From Pseudomonadota bacterium (GTDB lineage Bacteria > Pseudomonadota > Gammaproteobacteria > Burkholderiales > Rhodocyclaceae), in contig JAPLQT010000080.1 of the NCBI GenBank assembly GCA_026399515.1, positions 1-36,121 on the forward strand: DNA of 36,121 bases, in the 5' to 3' direction. Below the pieces are notes generated by a model. The model had not been told where the DNA came from. It searched no databases and was given only the letters and a program-made list of their open reading frames with translations. A program made the position numbers and the translations under genes. Position 1 is the first letter of the stretch. Each line of letters opens with the position of its first letter. Below, piece after piece: positions 16,825-24,147 of this stretch.

Positions 16825-18132
16825 TTACTTGTTGGAAAGACCCATCACCGCGTCCGGCAAGGCCGTGGCGATGCCGGGAAACAGGCAGCAAAGGAAGATC
16901 GCCACGAACATCAGGCCGACGAACGGCATGACGCCCCAGATCACGTCCTTCAGGGGAATGTCGGGAGCGATGTTCTTGATGACGAAGATATTCAGCCCGA
17001 CCGGCGGGTGGATGAGCCCCATCTCCATGACGATGGTCATGACGATGCCGAACCAGATCAGGTCGAAGCCGGCGGCCTTGAGCGGCGGCAGGATGATGGG
17101 CGCGGTCATCAGGATGATGGACACTGGCGGCAGGAAGAAGCCGAGGACCACCACCATCAGCAGGATCACCGCCAGCAACACCCACTTCGACAGGCTCAGC
17201 GAGACGATCCATTCCGCCGCCGACTGGCTGATGTGCAGATAGCTCATCACGTAGGAGTAGAGCAGCGACATCCCGATGATGAACATCAGCATGGTCGATT
17301 CGCGCAGGGTCGAGGAGAGTATCGGGGCAAGCTGAGCCGGCCGCCACAGGCCGTAGATGGTGGCGATCAGCACCAGCGCCAGCACCGCGCCGAGCCCGGC
17401 GGTTTCCGACGGCGTGGCATAGCCGCCGTAGAGCGCGATCATCACGCCGGTCAGCAATATCACGAAGGGCAACACCCGCGGCAGCATCTCGACCTTTTCG
17501 CGCAGCGTATAGATGTGCTGGTCGAGATAGGCCGATTTCTCGCCGCCGGCGGCATGCGTCACTTCGGCGGCGCGGTACTCGACGCGGTAGTGCCAGGTGG
17601 CGTACAGGGAGAACAGCGTCACCAGCAGCATGCCCGGCCCGATGCCGGCGAGGAACAGGCGGCCCAGCGATTGTTCCGACGCCACCGCGTAGAGGATCAT
17701 GGTGATCGATGGCGGCAACAGGATGCCCAGCGTGCCGCCGGCGGCGATGATGCCGGCGGCGAAGCCGCCCGAATAACCGCGCTTGCGCATTTCCGGTATG
17801 CCCGCGCTGCCGATCGCCGAACAGGTGGCCGGACTGGAGCCGGCCATGGCCGCAAACAGGCCGCAGGCGAATACGTTGGCGATCCCCAGGCCGCCCGGGA
17901 TGCGGTGCATCCAGGCATGCAGCGCCATGTACAGGTCGAGGCCCGCCGCCGACTTGCCAATGGCCGCACCTTTCATGATGAACAGCGGAATCGACAGCAG
18001 GGTGATGCTGGCCAGTTCCTCGTAGACGTTCTGCGTCACGGTGTCGAGGCTGGAAGCCGGCATGAAGAAGTACATGAAGGTCAGCGCCACGGCGCCCAGC
18101 GCAAAGGCGATGGACATGCCCGACATCATCAC
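16825..18132 (-). CDS. dctM: TRAP transporter large membrane subunit (DctM), 5' end frameshifted
   Basis: DctM subunits are sodium-coupled, many-helix permeases; here the cargo is probably malonate. The readable frame (435 residues) has P-L-F-I-M-K-G-A-A-I-G, M-A-G-S-S-P-A-T-C-S-A-I-G, I-I-A-A-G-G-T-L-G-I-L-L-P-P-S-I and I-H-P-P-V-G-L-N-I-F-V, all hallmarks of the family. The true start is almost certainly the ATG at 18178: it overlaps the dctQ stop as ATGA and gives M-S-E-L-T-L-G-L-F-Y-A-L-A-T-L, the normal beginning of DctM. That frame is left at the GGG (minus strand) at 18132-18134; removing one G would join it smoothly to V-M-M-M-S-G-M-S-I-A-F-A-L. As written, only initiation at the GTG at 18132 would give the rest. 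A one-base sequencing error or a recent mutation are both possible. Confidence 0.9.
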   Translation of the reverse strand: MMMSGMSIAFALGAVALTFMYFFMPASSLDTVTQNVYEELASITLLSIPLFIMKGAAIGKSAAGLDLYMALHAWMHRIPGGLGIANVFACGLFAAMAGSSPATCSAIGSAGIPEMRKRGYSGGFAAGIIAAGGTLGILLPPSITMILYAVASEQSLGRLFLAGIGPGMLLVTLFSLYATWHYRVEYRAAEVTHAAGGEKSAYLDQHIYTLREKVEMLPRVLPFVILLTGVMIALYGGYATPSETAGLGAVLALVLIATIYGLWRPAQLAPILSSTLRESTMLMFIIGMSLLYSYVMSYLHISQSAAEWIVSLSLSKWVLLAVILLMVVVLGFFLPPVSIILMTAPIILPPLKAAGFDLIWFGIVMTIVMEMGLIHPPVGLNIFVIKNIAPDIPLKDVIWGVMPFVGLMFVAIFLCCLFPGIATALPDAVMGLSNK

Positions 18133-18174
18133 CCAGCGTGGCCAGCGCGTAGAACAGGCCCAACGTCAATTCAC

Positions 18175-18738
18175 TCATGCTGCATTGCCGCCTTTTCCCG
18201 GCGCCAGCAGGCGCGCAGCCAGATGCAGCAGCAACTGGATGCCGACCAGGCTCATGCCTATCGTCATCAACGAATAAGGTATCCATAGCGGCGGACCCCA
18301 CGATGAGGTCGTCGTCTGCCCTTCGATCCAGGACTCATGCAGCAAGGCCCAGGATTTCCAGGAGAAGAACAGGCAGAACAAGCTCGACGCGGCATCGACC
18401 AAAATCAGGCGCAGACGATTGACGGCCGGCGGCAACAGTCCCGACAGCGCCTCGATGCCGATGTGGCCGCGCTGCGACTGGACATAAGCGCCCGAAACGA
18501 AGGTCGCGCCGACCAACAGGAACACCGCCGCTTCGTCCTGCCAGTCGGTGGGAATCTTCAGGAAATACCGCGCCATCACGCTATAGGTCAGGATGCCGGC
18601 GGCGGCGATCAAGGCCAGCATACAGACCGCCATCAAGCCGCGATTCACCCACTGCATGGCACGGTCGAGCGCGGCTATCGCCGGTACCGCTGCAATCGGT
18701 GGTCGTGGATCGAAACTGCCGTGAGCGCCACCGCTCAT
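18175..18738 (-). CDS. dctQ: TRAP transporter small membrane subunit (DctQ)
   Basis: 187-residue protein with four predicted membrane helices, the DctQ pattern: A-L-D-R-A-M-Q-W-V-N-R-G near residue 24 followed by helix 1, then the conserved D-W-Q-D-E-A-A-V-F-L-L-V-G-A near 70, Q-R-G-H-I-G-I-E near 97, and W-I-P-Y-S-L-M-T-I-G near 150. It pairs with DctM to form the permease. The ATG at 18738 overlaps the dctP stop as ATGA, so it is chosen over start codons further upstream inside dctP. Its own stop overlaps the ATG of full-length dctM. Confidence 0.9.
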   Translation of the reverse strand: MSGGAHGSFDPRPPIAAVPAIAALDRAMQWVNRGLMAVCMLALIAAAGILTYSVMARYFLKIPTDWQDEAAVFLLVGATFVSGAYVQSQRGHIGIEALSGLLPPAVNRLRLILVDAASSLFCLFFSWKSWALLHESWIEGQTTTSSWGPPLWIPYSLMTIGMSLVGIQLLLHLAARLLAPGKGGNAA

Positions 18739-19757
18739 AGGGTTTTTTCTGCCAGCGCCAGCAATTTGGCGCAGCCGGGCGACTTGGCGGCGTAGTCCTT
18801 CCAGGCAGTATCCCGTGCCAGCGCTTGCCACTTCTTGACTGCCTTGTCATCCAGGTCATACACCTTGGCACCGGCCTTGATATAGATATCTGCGACCTGC
18901 TTGTCGTCTATTCTGGCCTGTTCCATGCCGAACTTTTCCAACTCGGCGCCGACCTGCATGACGATCTGCTGCTGCTCCTTAGTCAGCTTGTCATAGGTGC
19001 TCTTGGCCATCAGCAGGGGTTCGAGCATGAACCAATACGCCTTGCCGCGACCGGTGGTCAGATGCTTGGAGACTTCTTCCAGGCGGAATGAGATCAAGCT
19101 GGTGGACGAGGTCATGCCGGCATCGGCGGCACCCGTCTGCATCGCCGCATACAGTTCGTTCGATGGCAGCGACAGCACCGCCGCGCCGGCGGCCTTGAGT
19201 ATCATGTCCATCTCCTTGCTGCCGCCGCGCACTTTCATGCCTTTGGCATCTTCTGGATTGATCAGCGGCGCGGCGCGGCTGGCGACTCCGCCGGCCTGCC
19301 AGACCCAACTGACCATGACGATGCCTTTTTCCAGCAACAGCTCATTGATCGCCTTGCCGACCTCGGCGGTCTTCCAGGTGGCGGCCTGTTCGTAGGAAGT
19401 CACCAGCCCCGGCATCAGGCCGATGTTGAGCTCGGGCACCTCGCCGCCGGCATAGGGAATCGGGTACAGGCTCATGTCCAGGGCCGACTTGCGCAGGGCG
19501 GAGAATTGCGCGACGGTCTTCATCAGCGACGAGTTCGGGTATATTTGGAACTTCAGCGCACCCTTGGTACGCGCCTCGACTTCCTGGGCGAACTTGCGGC
19601 ACAGGCGGTCGCGAAAATCGCCGGCATCGATGGTGCCGCCGGGAAACTGGTGCGAAATCTTCAGCGATACCGGCGCCTGGGCCATTGCGCTGCGGCCGAA
19701 CAGCGCCAGCGGCAGGGCTGCCAAGGAGCCGGCCAGAATTTGGCGGCGAGTAGTCAT
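18735..19757 (-). CDS. dctP: TRAP transporter periplasmic solute-binding protein (DctP)
   Basis: 340-residue binding protein delivering a carboxylate, presumably malonate, to DctQM. The signal peptide begins T-T-R-R-Q-I-L-A-G, a twin-arginine-like start, and ends A-M-A-Q-A near residue 27, so folded export via Tat is possible. The mature protein has the family pattern: L-K-I-S-H-Q-F-P-G-G, Q-I-Y-P-N-S-S-L near 97, and M-K-V-R-G-G-S-K-E-M near 190 with the conserved arginine that binds substrate carboxylate, then E-L-Y-A-A-M-Q-T-G-A-A-D-A near 215. A GGAGGAA ribosome-binding site precedes the ATG at 19757. It sits 21 bases after the decarboxylase gene. Confidence 0.93.
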   Translation of the reverse strand: MTTRRQILAGSLAALPLALFGRSAMAQAPVSLKISHQFPGGTIDAGDFRDRLCRKFAQEVEARTKGALKFQIYPNSSLMKTVAQFSALRKSALDMSLYPIPYAGGEVPELNIGLMPGLVTSYEQAATWKTAEVGKAINELLLEKGIVMVSWVWQAGGVASRAAPLINPEDAKGMKVRGGSKEMDMILKAAGAAVLSLPSNELYAAMQTGAADAGMTSSTSLISFRLEEVSKHLTTGRGKAYWFMLEPLLMAKSTYDKLTKEQQQIVMQVGAELEKFGMEQARIDDKQVADIYIKAGAKVYDLDDKAVKKWQALARDTAWKDYAAKSPGCAKLLALAEKTL

Positions 19758-19778
19758 GGTGTTTCCTCCAGTGGTTTT

Positions 19779-21104
19779 TTAAGTTCTAGCCAAGCGCCGC
19801 ACCGAGGCCGATGCGGTGATTTTTCCGTCATTGCTGAATGCCTCGACGTTGTTCTCGATCTCTTCCGGATCGTAAACATAATTTACCATCAACCCGAGGG
19901 ATTGCCGAAAGCCTTTCAGGCTGGTGTCGGCGAGCCAATTGATGCGTTCGATGTGGGCGCCGTTGCCCAGATGGAAACGCGCCACCGGATCGTAGGGTCC
20001 AAGCGCCGGCAATCGCTGCTTGGCTTCAAGCAGATAGCGCGCCGCCAGACGTTGCAAGGTTTCCCGCAGGCGTCTGGCCAGCAGCTTGTCCTTGGTCCAT
20101 TCGCCGCTTTGCAAACCTCCCAGATCGATGCCGGCGCCTGCCAGCGTCTCCGGATTATTTTTCACCCATGACGCCAGTTGCGGCAAGGGCGAGAGCGTGG
20201 CGAAGGATTTCAACTTGGGGAAATCCCGCTTGAGATCGTCGATCACCCGCTTCAACAGAAAGTTGCCGAAGGAAATACCACGCAAACCGGCCTGGGTATT
20301 CGAGATCGAATAGAAGATCGCCGTGTCGGCGCGCTGTGCGTCGAAGACCGGCGCGTTCTCATCGAGCAGCGACTGCACGCTGTCGGCCAGGCGATTGGTC
20401 AGCGCCACTTCGACGAAGATCAAAGGTTCCATCGGCATGCGCGGATGAAAAAAAGCGTAGCAGCGGCGGTCCGAGTCGAGACGATTCTTGAGGTCGGCCC
20501 AGGAACGGATCTCATGCACCGCTTCGTAGCGGATCAGTTTCTCCAGCAGCATCGCCGGCGAATTCCAGGTGATCCGCGTAAGCTCGAGAAAACCCACATC
20601 GAACCAGGCGGTCAGCCGCGCTTCGAGCTCCCGGTCGAGCGCCGCCAGTTCGGGATCCTGTTCGAGAAAGCGCAACAGGTCTTCGCGTAGGTCGACCAGG
20701 AACTTCACGCCTTGCGGCAAGGCATTGAACTGCGTCAGGATGCGGATTCGCGCCGAGCGCATGGCCGCGCGCAGGCCGGCTTCGGCATCCCATTGTTCGG
20801 CGGTGCCGATCGCCGCCTGGTACGCGGCATGCGCCTGATCCACGGCCTTCGGGTCCGGCCCGAACTCGAGCGCGATCAGACGCAGCAATTGATGGCGGCC
20901 GTCGGCATCGAGCTTCAGGTAGGTTTCGCCCAAACGCGCCGCCCGCATACGCACCGACACCTCGCCGCCGATTCCCTCGGCGCATTCCCGCAACTGCTGC
21001 CGCAATTGCTGTAGTTGCCTGGGCGGCAGGCGCGACGGGCCGGGCTCGATGCCAGCCAGCTTGCGCATCCGCTTCAGGCCGCGGACGACCATGCCGTCAT
21101 TCAT
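19779..21104 (-). CDS. Malonyl-CoA decarboxylase
   Basis: 441-residue enzyme converting malonyl-CoA to acetyl-CoA and CO2. The helical N-terminal domain is followed by the GNAT-like catalytic domain with C-Y-A-F-F-H-P-R-M-P near residue 215, F-Y-S-I-S-N-T-Q-A-G-L near 265 (region of the catalytic Ser) and H-L-G-N-G-A-H-I near 378 (catalytic His). These are diagnostic of the MatA/MCD family. It is the first gene of the operon, with TGAGG before the ATG. With the TRAP transporter and MatB it completes a route from external malonate to acetyl-CoA. Confidence 0.94.
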   Translation of the reverse strand: MNDGMVVRGLKRMRKLAGIEPGPSRLPPRQLQQLRQQLRECAEGIGGEVSVRMRAARLGETYLKLDADGRHQLLRLIALEFGPDPKAVDQAHAAYQAAIGTAEQWDAEAGLRAAMRSARIRILTQFNALPQGVKFLVDLREDLLRFLEQDPELAALDRELEARLTAWFDVGFLELTRITWNSPAMLLEKLIRYEAVHEIRSWADLKNRLDSDRRCYAFFHPRMPMEPLIFVEVALTNRLADSVQSLLDENAPVFDAQRADTAIFYSISNTQAGLRGISFGNFLLKRVIDDLKRDFPKLKSFATLSPLPQLASWVKNNPETLAGAGIDLGGLQSGEWTKDKLLARRLRETLQRLAARYLLEAKQRLPALGPYDPVARFHLGNGAHIERINWLADTSLKGFRQSLGLMVNYVYDPEEIENNVEAFSNDGKITASASVRRLART

Positions 21105-21156
21105 GGTCGCGCCTCATGAGTGGAGGTATGTCTAAGTTCAGAGCGTGGAGAAAGTT

Positions 21157-21173
21157 TTGCATCGGACGTGCAA
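21157..21173. promoter_or_regulatory. Candidate operator at the malonate operon promoter
   Basis: TTGCA and TGCAA form a perfect inverted repeat with a 7-base spacer. It lies at the -10 box and covers the predicted transcription start of the minus-strand promoter, a position suited to a repressor. No regulator gene (such as a GntR- or LysR-type MatR) is present in the window, so the binding protein is unknown. Confidence 0.5.
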
Positions 21174-21200
21174 CATACGAAACGTCTCTATCGCTGTCAA
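21172..21200 (-). promoter_or_regulatory. Sigma-70-type promoter of the malonate operon
   Basis: On the minus strand TTGACA (21200-21195) is followed after 17 bases by TATGTT (21177-21172). A perfect -35 box with ideal spacing to an acceptable -10 box places the start of transcription near 21165, about 60 bases before the decarboxylase start codon. Confidence 0.75.
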
Positions 21201-21289
21201 GCCGGAGTGTTGGCGAGACACTCTCGAATTACCCGTAGTTGCCTCAAGGCGCTTATACTTGGCTTTGTTTATTATGAGCTTTTGCTCCG

Positions 21290-22597
21290 ATGCCCGATTC
21301 CACTGAGACGCCAAGCCCGACTCCGGAGCCCACTCCGTCCGAGGTCGCCTACGGCCGCTTCGTGCCGCTACAGTTCCTCCGCCTGCTGAAACGCGACAGC
21401 ATCGTCGACGTCAAGCTGGGGGATTTCGTCGAGCAGGAGATGACCCTGCTGTTCTCCGACATCCGGGATTTCACCGCCCTGTCCGAGTCCATCCTGCCGG
21501 CCGAGAACTTCCGCTTCATCAACTCCTACCTCAGCACCATGGAACCGGTGGTGGCCAGCAACTTCGGCATCATCGACAAATATATCGGCGACGGCATCAT
21601 GGCGCTGTTTCCCGGCTCCGCGGACGACGCGGTGCGCGCCGGGATCGACATGCTGCGTCAACTGGCGGAATACAACCAGGGCCGAACCCGTGCCGGTTAC
21701 ATGCCGATACGCATCGGCATCGGCATCAATACCGGACTGGTCATCATGGGCACCGTGGGCGGCCACAACCGCATGGACAGCACGGTGATCGGCGATGCGG
21801 TCAACCTTGCCTCGCGTCTCGAAAGCCTTACCAAGGATTACGGCACGCCGCTCCTGATCAGTGCCCACACCTTGCACGCCATCGAAGACAGCAGCGCCTA
21901 CTGCGTCCGCTTCATCGACCGGTTGCGCATCAAGGGCCGTTTCCAGGCGCAGTCGGTCTACGAGGTTTTCGATATCGATCCCGAACCCTTGCGCCTGGCC
22001 AAGCTCGAAACGCTGGTGATGTTCGAAGACGCCTTGGCATTCTTTCACCTCGGCCGGCCCGACTTGGCGCTGCCGCTGTTCGACGAGTGCCTGAAGACCG
22101 CGCCCGACGATAGGGCGGTGCGGGTCTATCTGGACCGTTGCCGGGAGTCTGCGCGACTCGGACAACCTGTGGAAAAGCCCGAATCCGGCATGGAGATCGG
22201 CTGGCGCGACGAGTATTCAGTGGGCATACGCGAAATCGATACCCAGCATCAGGAACTGCTGCTCCGCATGGATGAACTGGCGAAACAGGTCGGGGGCTGG
22301 GGGGTGCGCACCGGTACTGCGCTCGACAATATCGCCAGCCAGGTCAACTCGTTGTTCAGTTCCGAGGAAAACCTGATGCGGCGTTACGGCTACCCTTTCG
22401 CCAAGGAACATGTGAAACAGCACGCGACATTTGGCCGCTTCTTTGCGGAGTTGAGGTCCGAAATCGAGCGCAACGAGCGGGGAAGGTTCTATCTGCTGTT
22501 CCGCATACAACTGCTGCTGGTGGATTGGCAAATCAACCACATCAGCAAGAGCGACCTGCATCTCGGCAATTTTCTCCAGCGGGCAGGCGTCAGTTAA
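21290..22597 (+). CDS. Class III adenylate/guanylate cyclase fused to a C-terminal hemerythrin domain
   Basis: 435-residue soluble signalling protein. Residues 45-230 are a class III cyclase: metal-binding Asp57 in L-F-S-D-I-R-D and Asp101 in Y-I-G-D-G, purine-selecting Lys97, Thr165 in S-T-V-I-G-D in the second selectivity position (the class IIIb pattern), and Asn172 and Arg176 in A-V-N-L-A-S-R. Adenylate cyclase activity is therefore likely. Residues 235-290 are helical, TPR-like. Residues 303-430 are a bacteriohemerythrin: I-D-T-Q-H-Q-E-L with His320, Glu359, His374 and His378 in H-V-K-Q-H, His417 and Asp422 in N-H-I-S-K-S-D. The second-helix ligand position holds Leu355 instead of His. 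There is no membrane segment. The ATG has no clear ribosome-binding site. It is divergent from the malonate operon. Confidence 0.92.
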   Translation: MPDSTETPSPTPEPTPSEVAYGRFVPLQFLRLLKRDSIVDVKLGDFVEQEMTLLFSDIRDFTALSESILPAENFRFINSYLSTMEPVVASNFGIIDKYIGDGIMALFPGSADDAVRAGIDMLRQLAEYNQGRTRAGYMPIRIGIGINTGLVIMGTVGGHNRMDSTVIGDAVNLASRLESLTKDYGTPLLISAHTLHAIEDSSAYCVRFIDRLRIKGRFQAQSVYEVFDIDPEPLRLAKLETLVMFEDALAFFHLGRPDLALPLFDECLKTAPDDRAVRVYLDRCRESARLGQPVEKPESGMEIGWRDEYSVGIREIDTQHQELLLRMDELAKQVGGWGVRTGTALDNIASQVNSLFSSEENLMRRYGYPFAKEHVKQHATFGRFFAELRSEIERNERGRFYLLFRIQLLLVDWQINHISKSDLHLGNFLQRAGVS

Positions 22598-22669
22598 GTT
22601 CACCACTTTCAAACTATCCTGCCGGGCACCCCTGTAGGAAAATCGGCATAGAGTCGTTGGAGACCCGAA

Positions 22670-23287
22670 ATGAGCGGCATCCTCTTCATCGTTTCAGCCC
22701 CCTCGGGCGCGGGCAAGACCACCTTGGTGCGGGAGCTGCTGTCCCGGGATGATCAGGTGCATCTATCGATCTCCTACACCACGCGCGCGCCTCGGACGGG
22801 GGAGCAAGACGGCCGCGACTATCATTTCATCGCCATGGCGGAGTTCCTCGCCATGCGTAGCCGCGGCGACTTCCTGGAATCGGCGGAAGTGCATGGCAAC
22901 TTCTACGGCACCTCGCGCGTCTGGCTGGAGAAGGAAATTGCCGCGGGCCGGGATGTGCTGCTGGAGATCGATTGGCAGGGCGCGCAACAGGTACGGCGTT
23001 TCTTCCGTGATGCAGTCGGCATTTTCATCATGCCTCCCTCGCTGGCCGAACTGGAGCGGCGGCTGCGCGGCCGCGGCACCGACGACGACGAAACCATCGC
23101 CCGCCGCCACCTCGCGGCGCTGACCGAAATGCGCCACGTCTGGGAGTTCGAATACGTTATAATCAACAATGAGTTGGTGGAGGCGATCGGCGACCTGACT
23201 ACAGCGGTTCATGCCTCTCGACTCCGGCTTGCGCCACAGCAGGCGCGCCACCCCGAACTATTCACCTTACTTGTCCAGAAAGAATAA
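22670..23287 (+). CDS. gmk: Guanylate kinase
   Basis: 205-residue cytoplasmic enzyme phosphorylating GMP to GDP with ATP. The P-loop A-P-S-G-A-G-K-T-T lies at residues 10-18, [19 protein letters not shown] near 35 binds GMP, and [11 protein letters not shown] near 97 is typical. GGAG precedes the ATG. It is two bases upstream of rpoZ, and the gmk–rpoZ–spoT order is conserved in proteobacteria and links guanine nucleotide supply to ppGpp. Confidence 0.97.
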   Translation: MSGILFIVSAPSGAGKTTLVRELLSRDDQVHLSISYTTRAPRTGEQDGRDYHFIAMAEFLAMRSRGDFLESAEVHGNFYGTSRVWLEKEIAAGRDVLLEIDWQGAQQVRRFFRDAVGIFIMPPSLAELERRLRGRGTDDDETIARRHLAALTEMRHVWEFEYVIINNELVEAIGDLTTAVHASRLRLAPQQARHPELFTLLVQKE

Positions 23288-23289
23288 CC

Positions 23290-23496
23290 ATGGCCCGCAT
23301 CTCAGTCGACGACTGTCTAAAACATATTCCGAACCGCTTCCAGTTGACCCTGGTCGCGACCTACCGTGCCCGCCAGATCACCTTGGGCAGCACTCCCCAG
23401 GTTCAATTCGACAAGGACAAACCGACCGTTATCGCGTTGCGCGAAATCGCCGCCGGCAAGGTCGGCCTGGAAATCCTCAACCGCAGCCAGACCTGA
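23290..23496 (+). CDS. rpoZ: RNA polymerase omega subunit
   Basis: 68-residue protein of the normal length for the omega subunit, which stabilises RNA polymerase and forms part of a ppGpp site. Typical sequence: [10 protein letters not shown] near the start, [15 protein letters not shown] near residue 15, and [14 protein letters not shown] near 44. It follows gmk by two bases and precedes spoT by 39. Confidence 0.97.
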   Translation: MARISVDDCLKHIPNRFQLTLVATYRARQITLGSTPQVQFDKDKPTVIALREIAAGKVGLEILNRSQT

Positions 23497-23535
23497 CGCG
23501 CTACCGGCGCGCGCTCGCCGTGCTGCTCCGCCACC

Positions 23536-24147
23536 ATGAATCCGATGCCGGTTGCCGATCCAGGACTTGCCGACGACGAGGGAACACTCATACCGTTGGA
23601 GATGCACTCGCCGGTTGACCTGGCGGACGATCTCGAACGTTTCCGCAACAAGCTTTCAAACTATCTCAAACCGGATGAAATTGCCCGGATCGAGTCGGCC
23701 TATGTATTCGGCAACACCGCACACTTCGGCCAATTCCGTTCCAGCGGCGATCCCTACATCTCGCATCCGCTCGCCGTTGCCGACACGCTGGCGGACTGGC
23801 ATCTCGACCCGCAGGCGCTGACCGCCGCGCTACTCCACGATGTGATGGAAGATACCGCGATCCCCAAACAGGAGCTCGCGGACAAGTTCGGCAAGGCCGT
23901 CGCGGACCTGGTCGACGGCGTGTCGAAAATCGACCGTATCGAAAACCAGTCGTTCGAGGAAGCGCAGGCGGAGAATTTCCGCAAGATGCTGCCCCCCAGA
24001 AACGCCGCCGCATCGCCCGGGAGACGCTGGATATCTATGCGCCGATCGCGAATCGGCTCGGCCTCAACGCACTGTATCGCGAACTCCAGGAACTCGCATT
24101 CCGCCACCTCCGGCCGATGCGCTATCGCGTCCTCGAAAAAGCGGTGA
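23536..24147 (+). CDS. spoT: Bifunctional (p)ppGpp hydrolase/synthetase, N-terminal fragment (disrupted)
   Basis: First part of a SpoT/Rel protein. About 152 residues are genuine, containing the HD hydrolase start: H-F-G-Q-F-R with the first metal His, D-P-Y-I-S-H-P, A-L-L-H-D-V-M-E-D-T with the His-Asp pair, and V-D-G-V-S-K-I-D near 130. After A-E-N-F-R-K-M-L (nucleotide 23991) the protein becomes foreign: the frame changes at a run of six C, and the conserved segment with the K-L-A-D-R-L-H-N-M-R-T motif, carrying the last metal-binding Asp, is absent. About 80 bases seem to be missing relative to family members. The frame then runs on as noise to 24147. It is either a damaged gene or an assembly error. 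The start has no strong ribosome-binding site, but the first codons match the family. Confidence 0.85.
   Translation: MNPMPVADPGLADDEGTLIPLEMHSPVDLADDLERFRNKLSNYLKPDEIARIESAYVFGNTAHFGQFRSSGDPYISHPLAVADTLADWHLDPQALTAALLHDVMEDTAIPKQELADKFGKAVADLVDGVSKIDRIENQSFEEAQAENFRKMLPPRNAAASPGRRWISMRRSRIGSASTHCIANSRNSHSATSGRCAIASSKKR

Noticed and set aside
17008-18288. 426-codon plus-strand frame over dctM
   Set aside because: Low-complexity His/Gln/Arg-rich translation, antisense to a conserved permease.
15299-18301. A single 1000-codon minus-strand frame joining dctM-region and matB
   Set aside because: Only the part from 16813 on is homologous (MatB); the upstream half is an out-of-frame reading of dctM and dctQ, which have their own conserved frames.
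24000-24147. Programmed frameshift in spoT as an alternative to damage
   Set aside because: About 30 conserved residues are also missing at the junction, which a ribosomal frameshift cannot restore.
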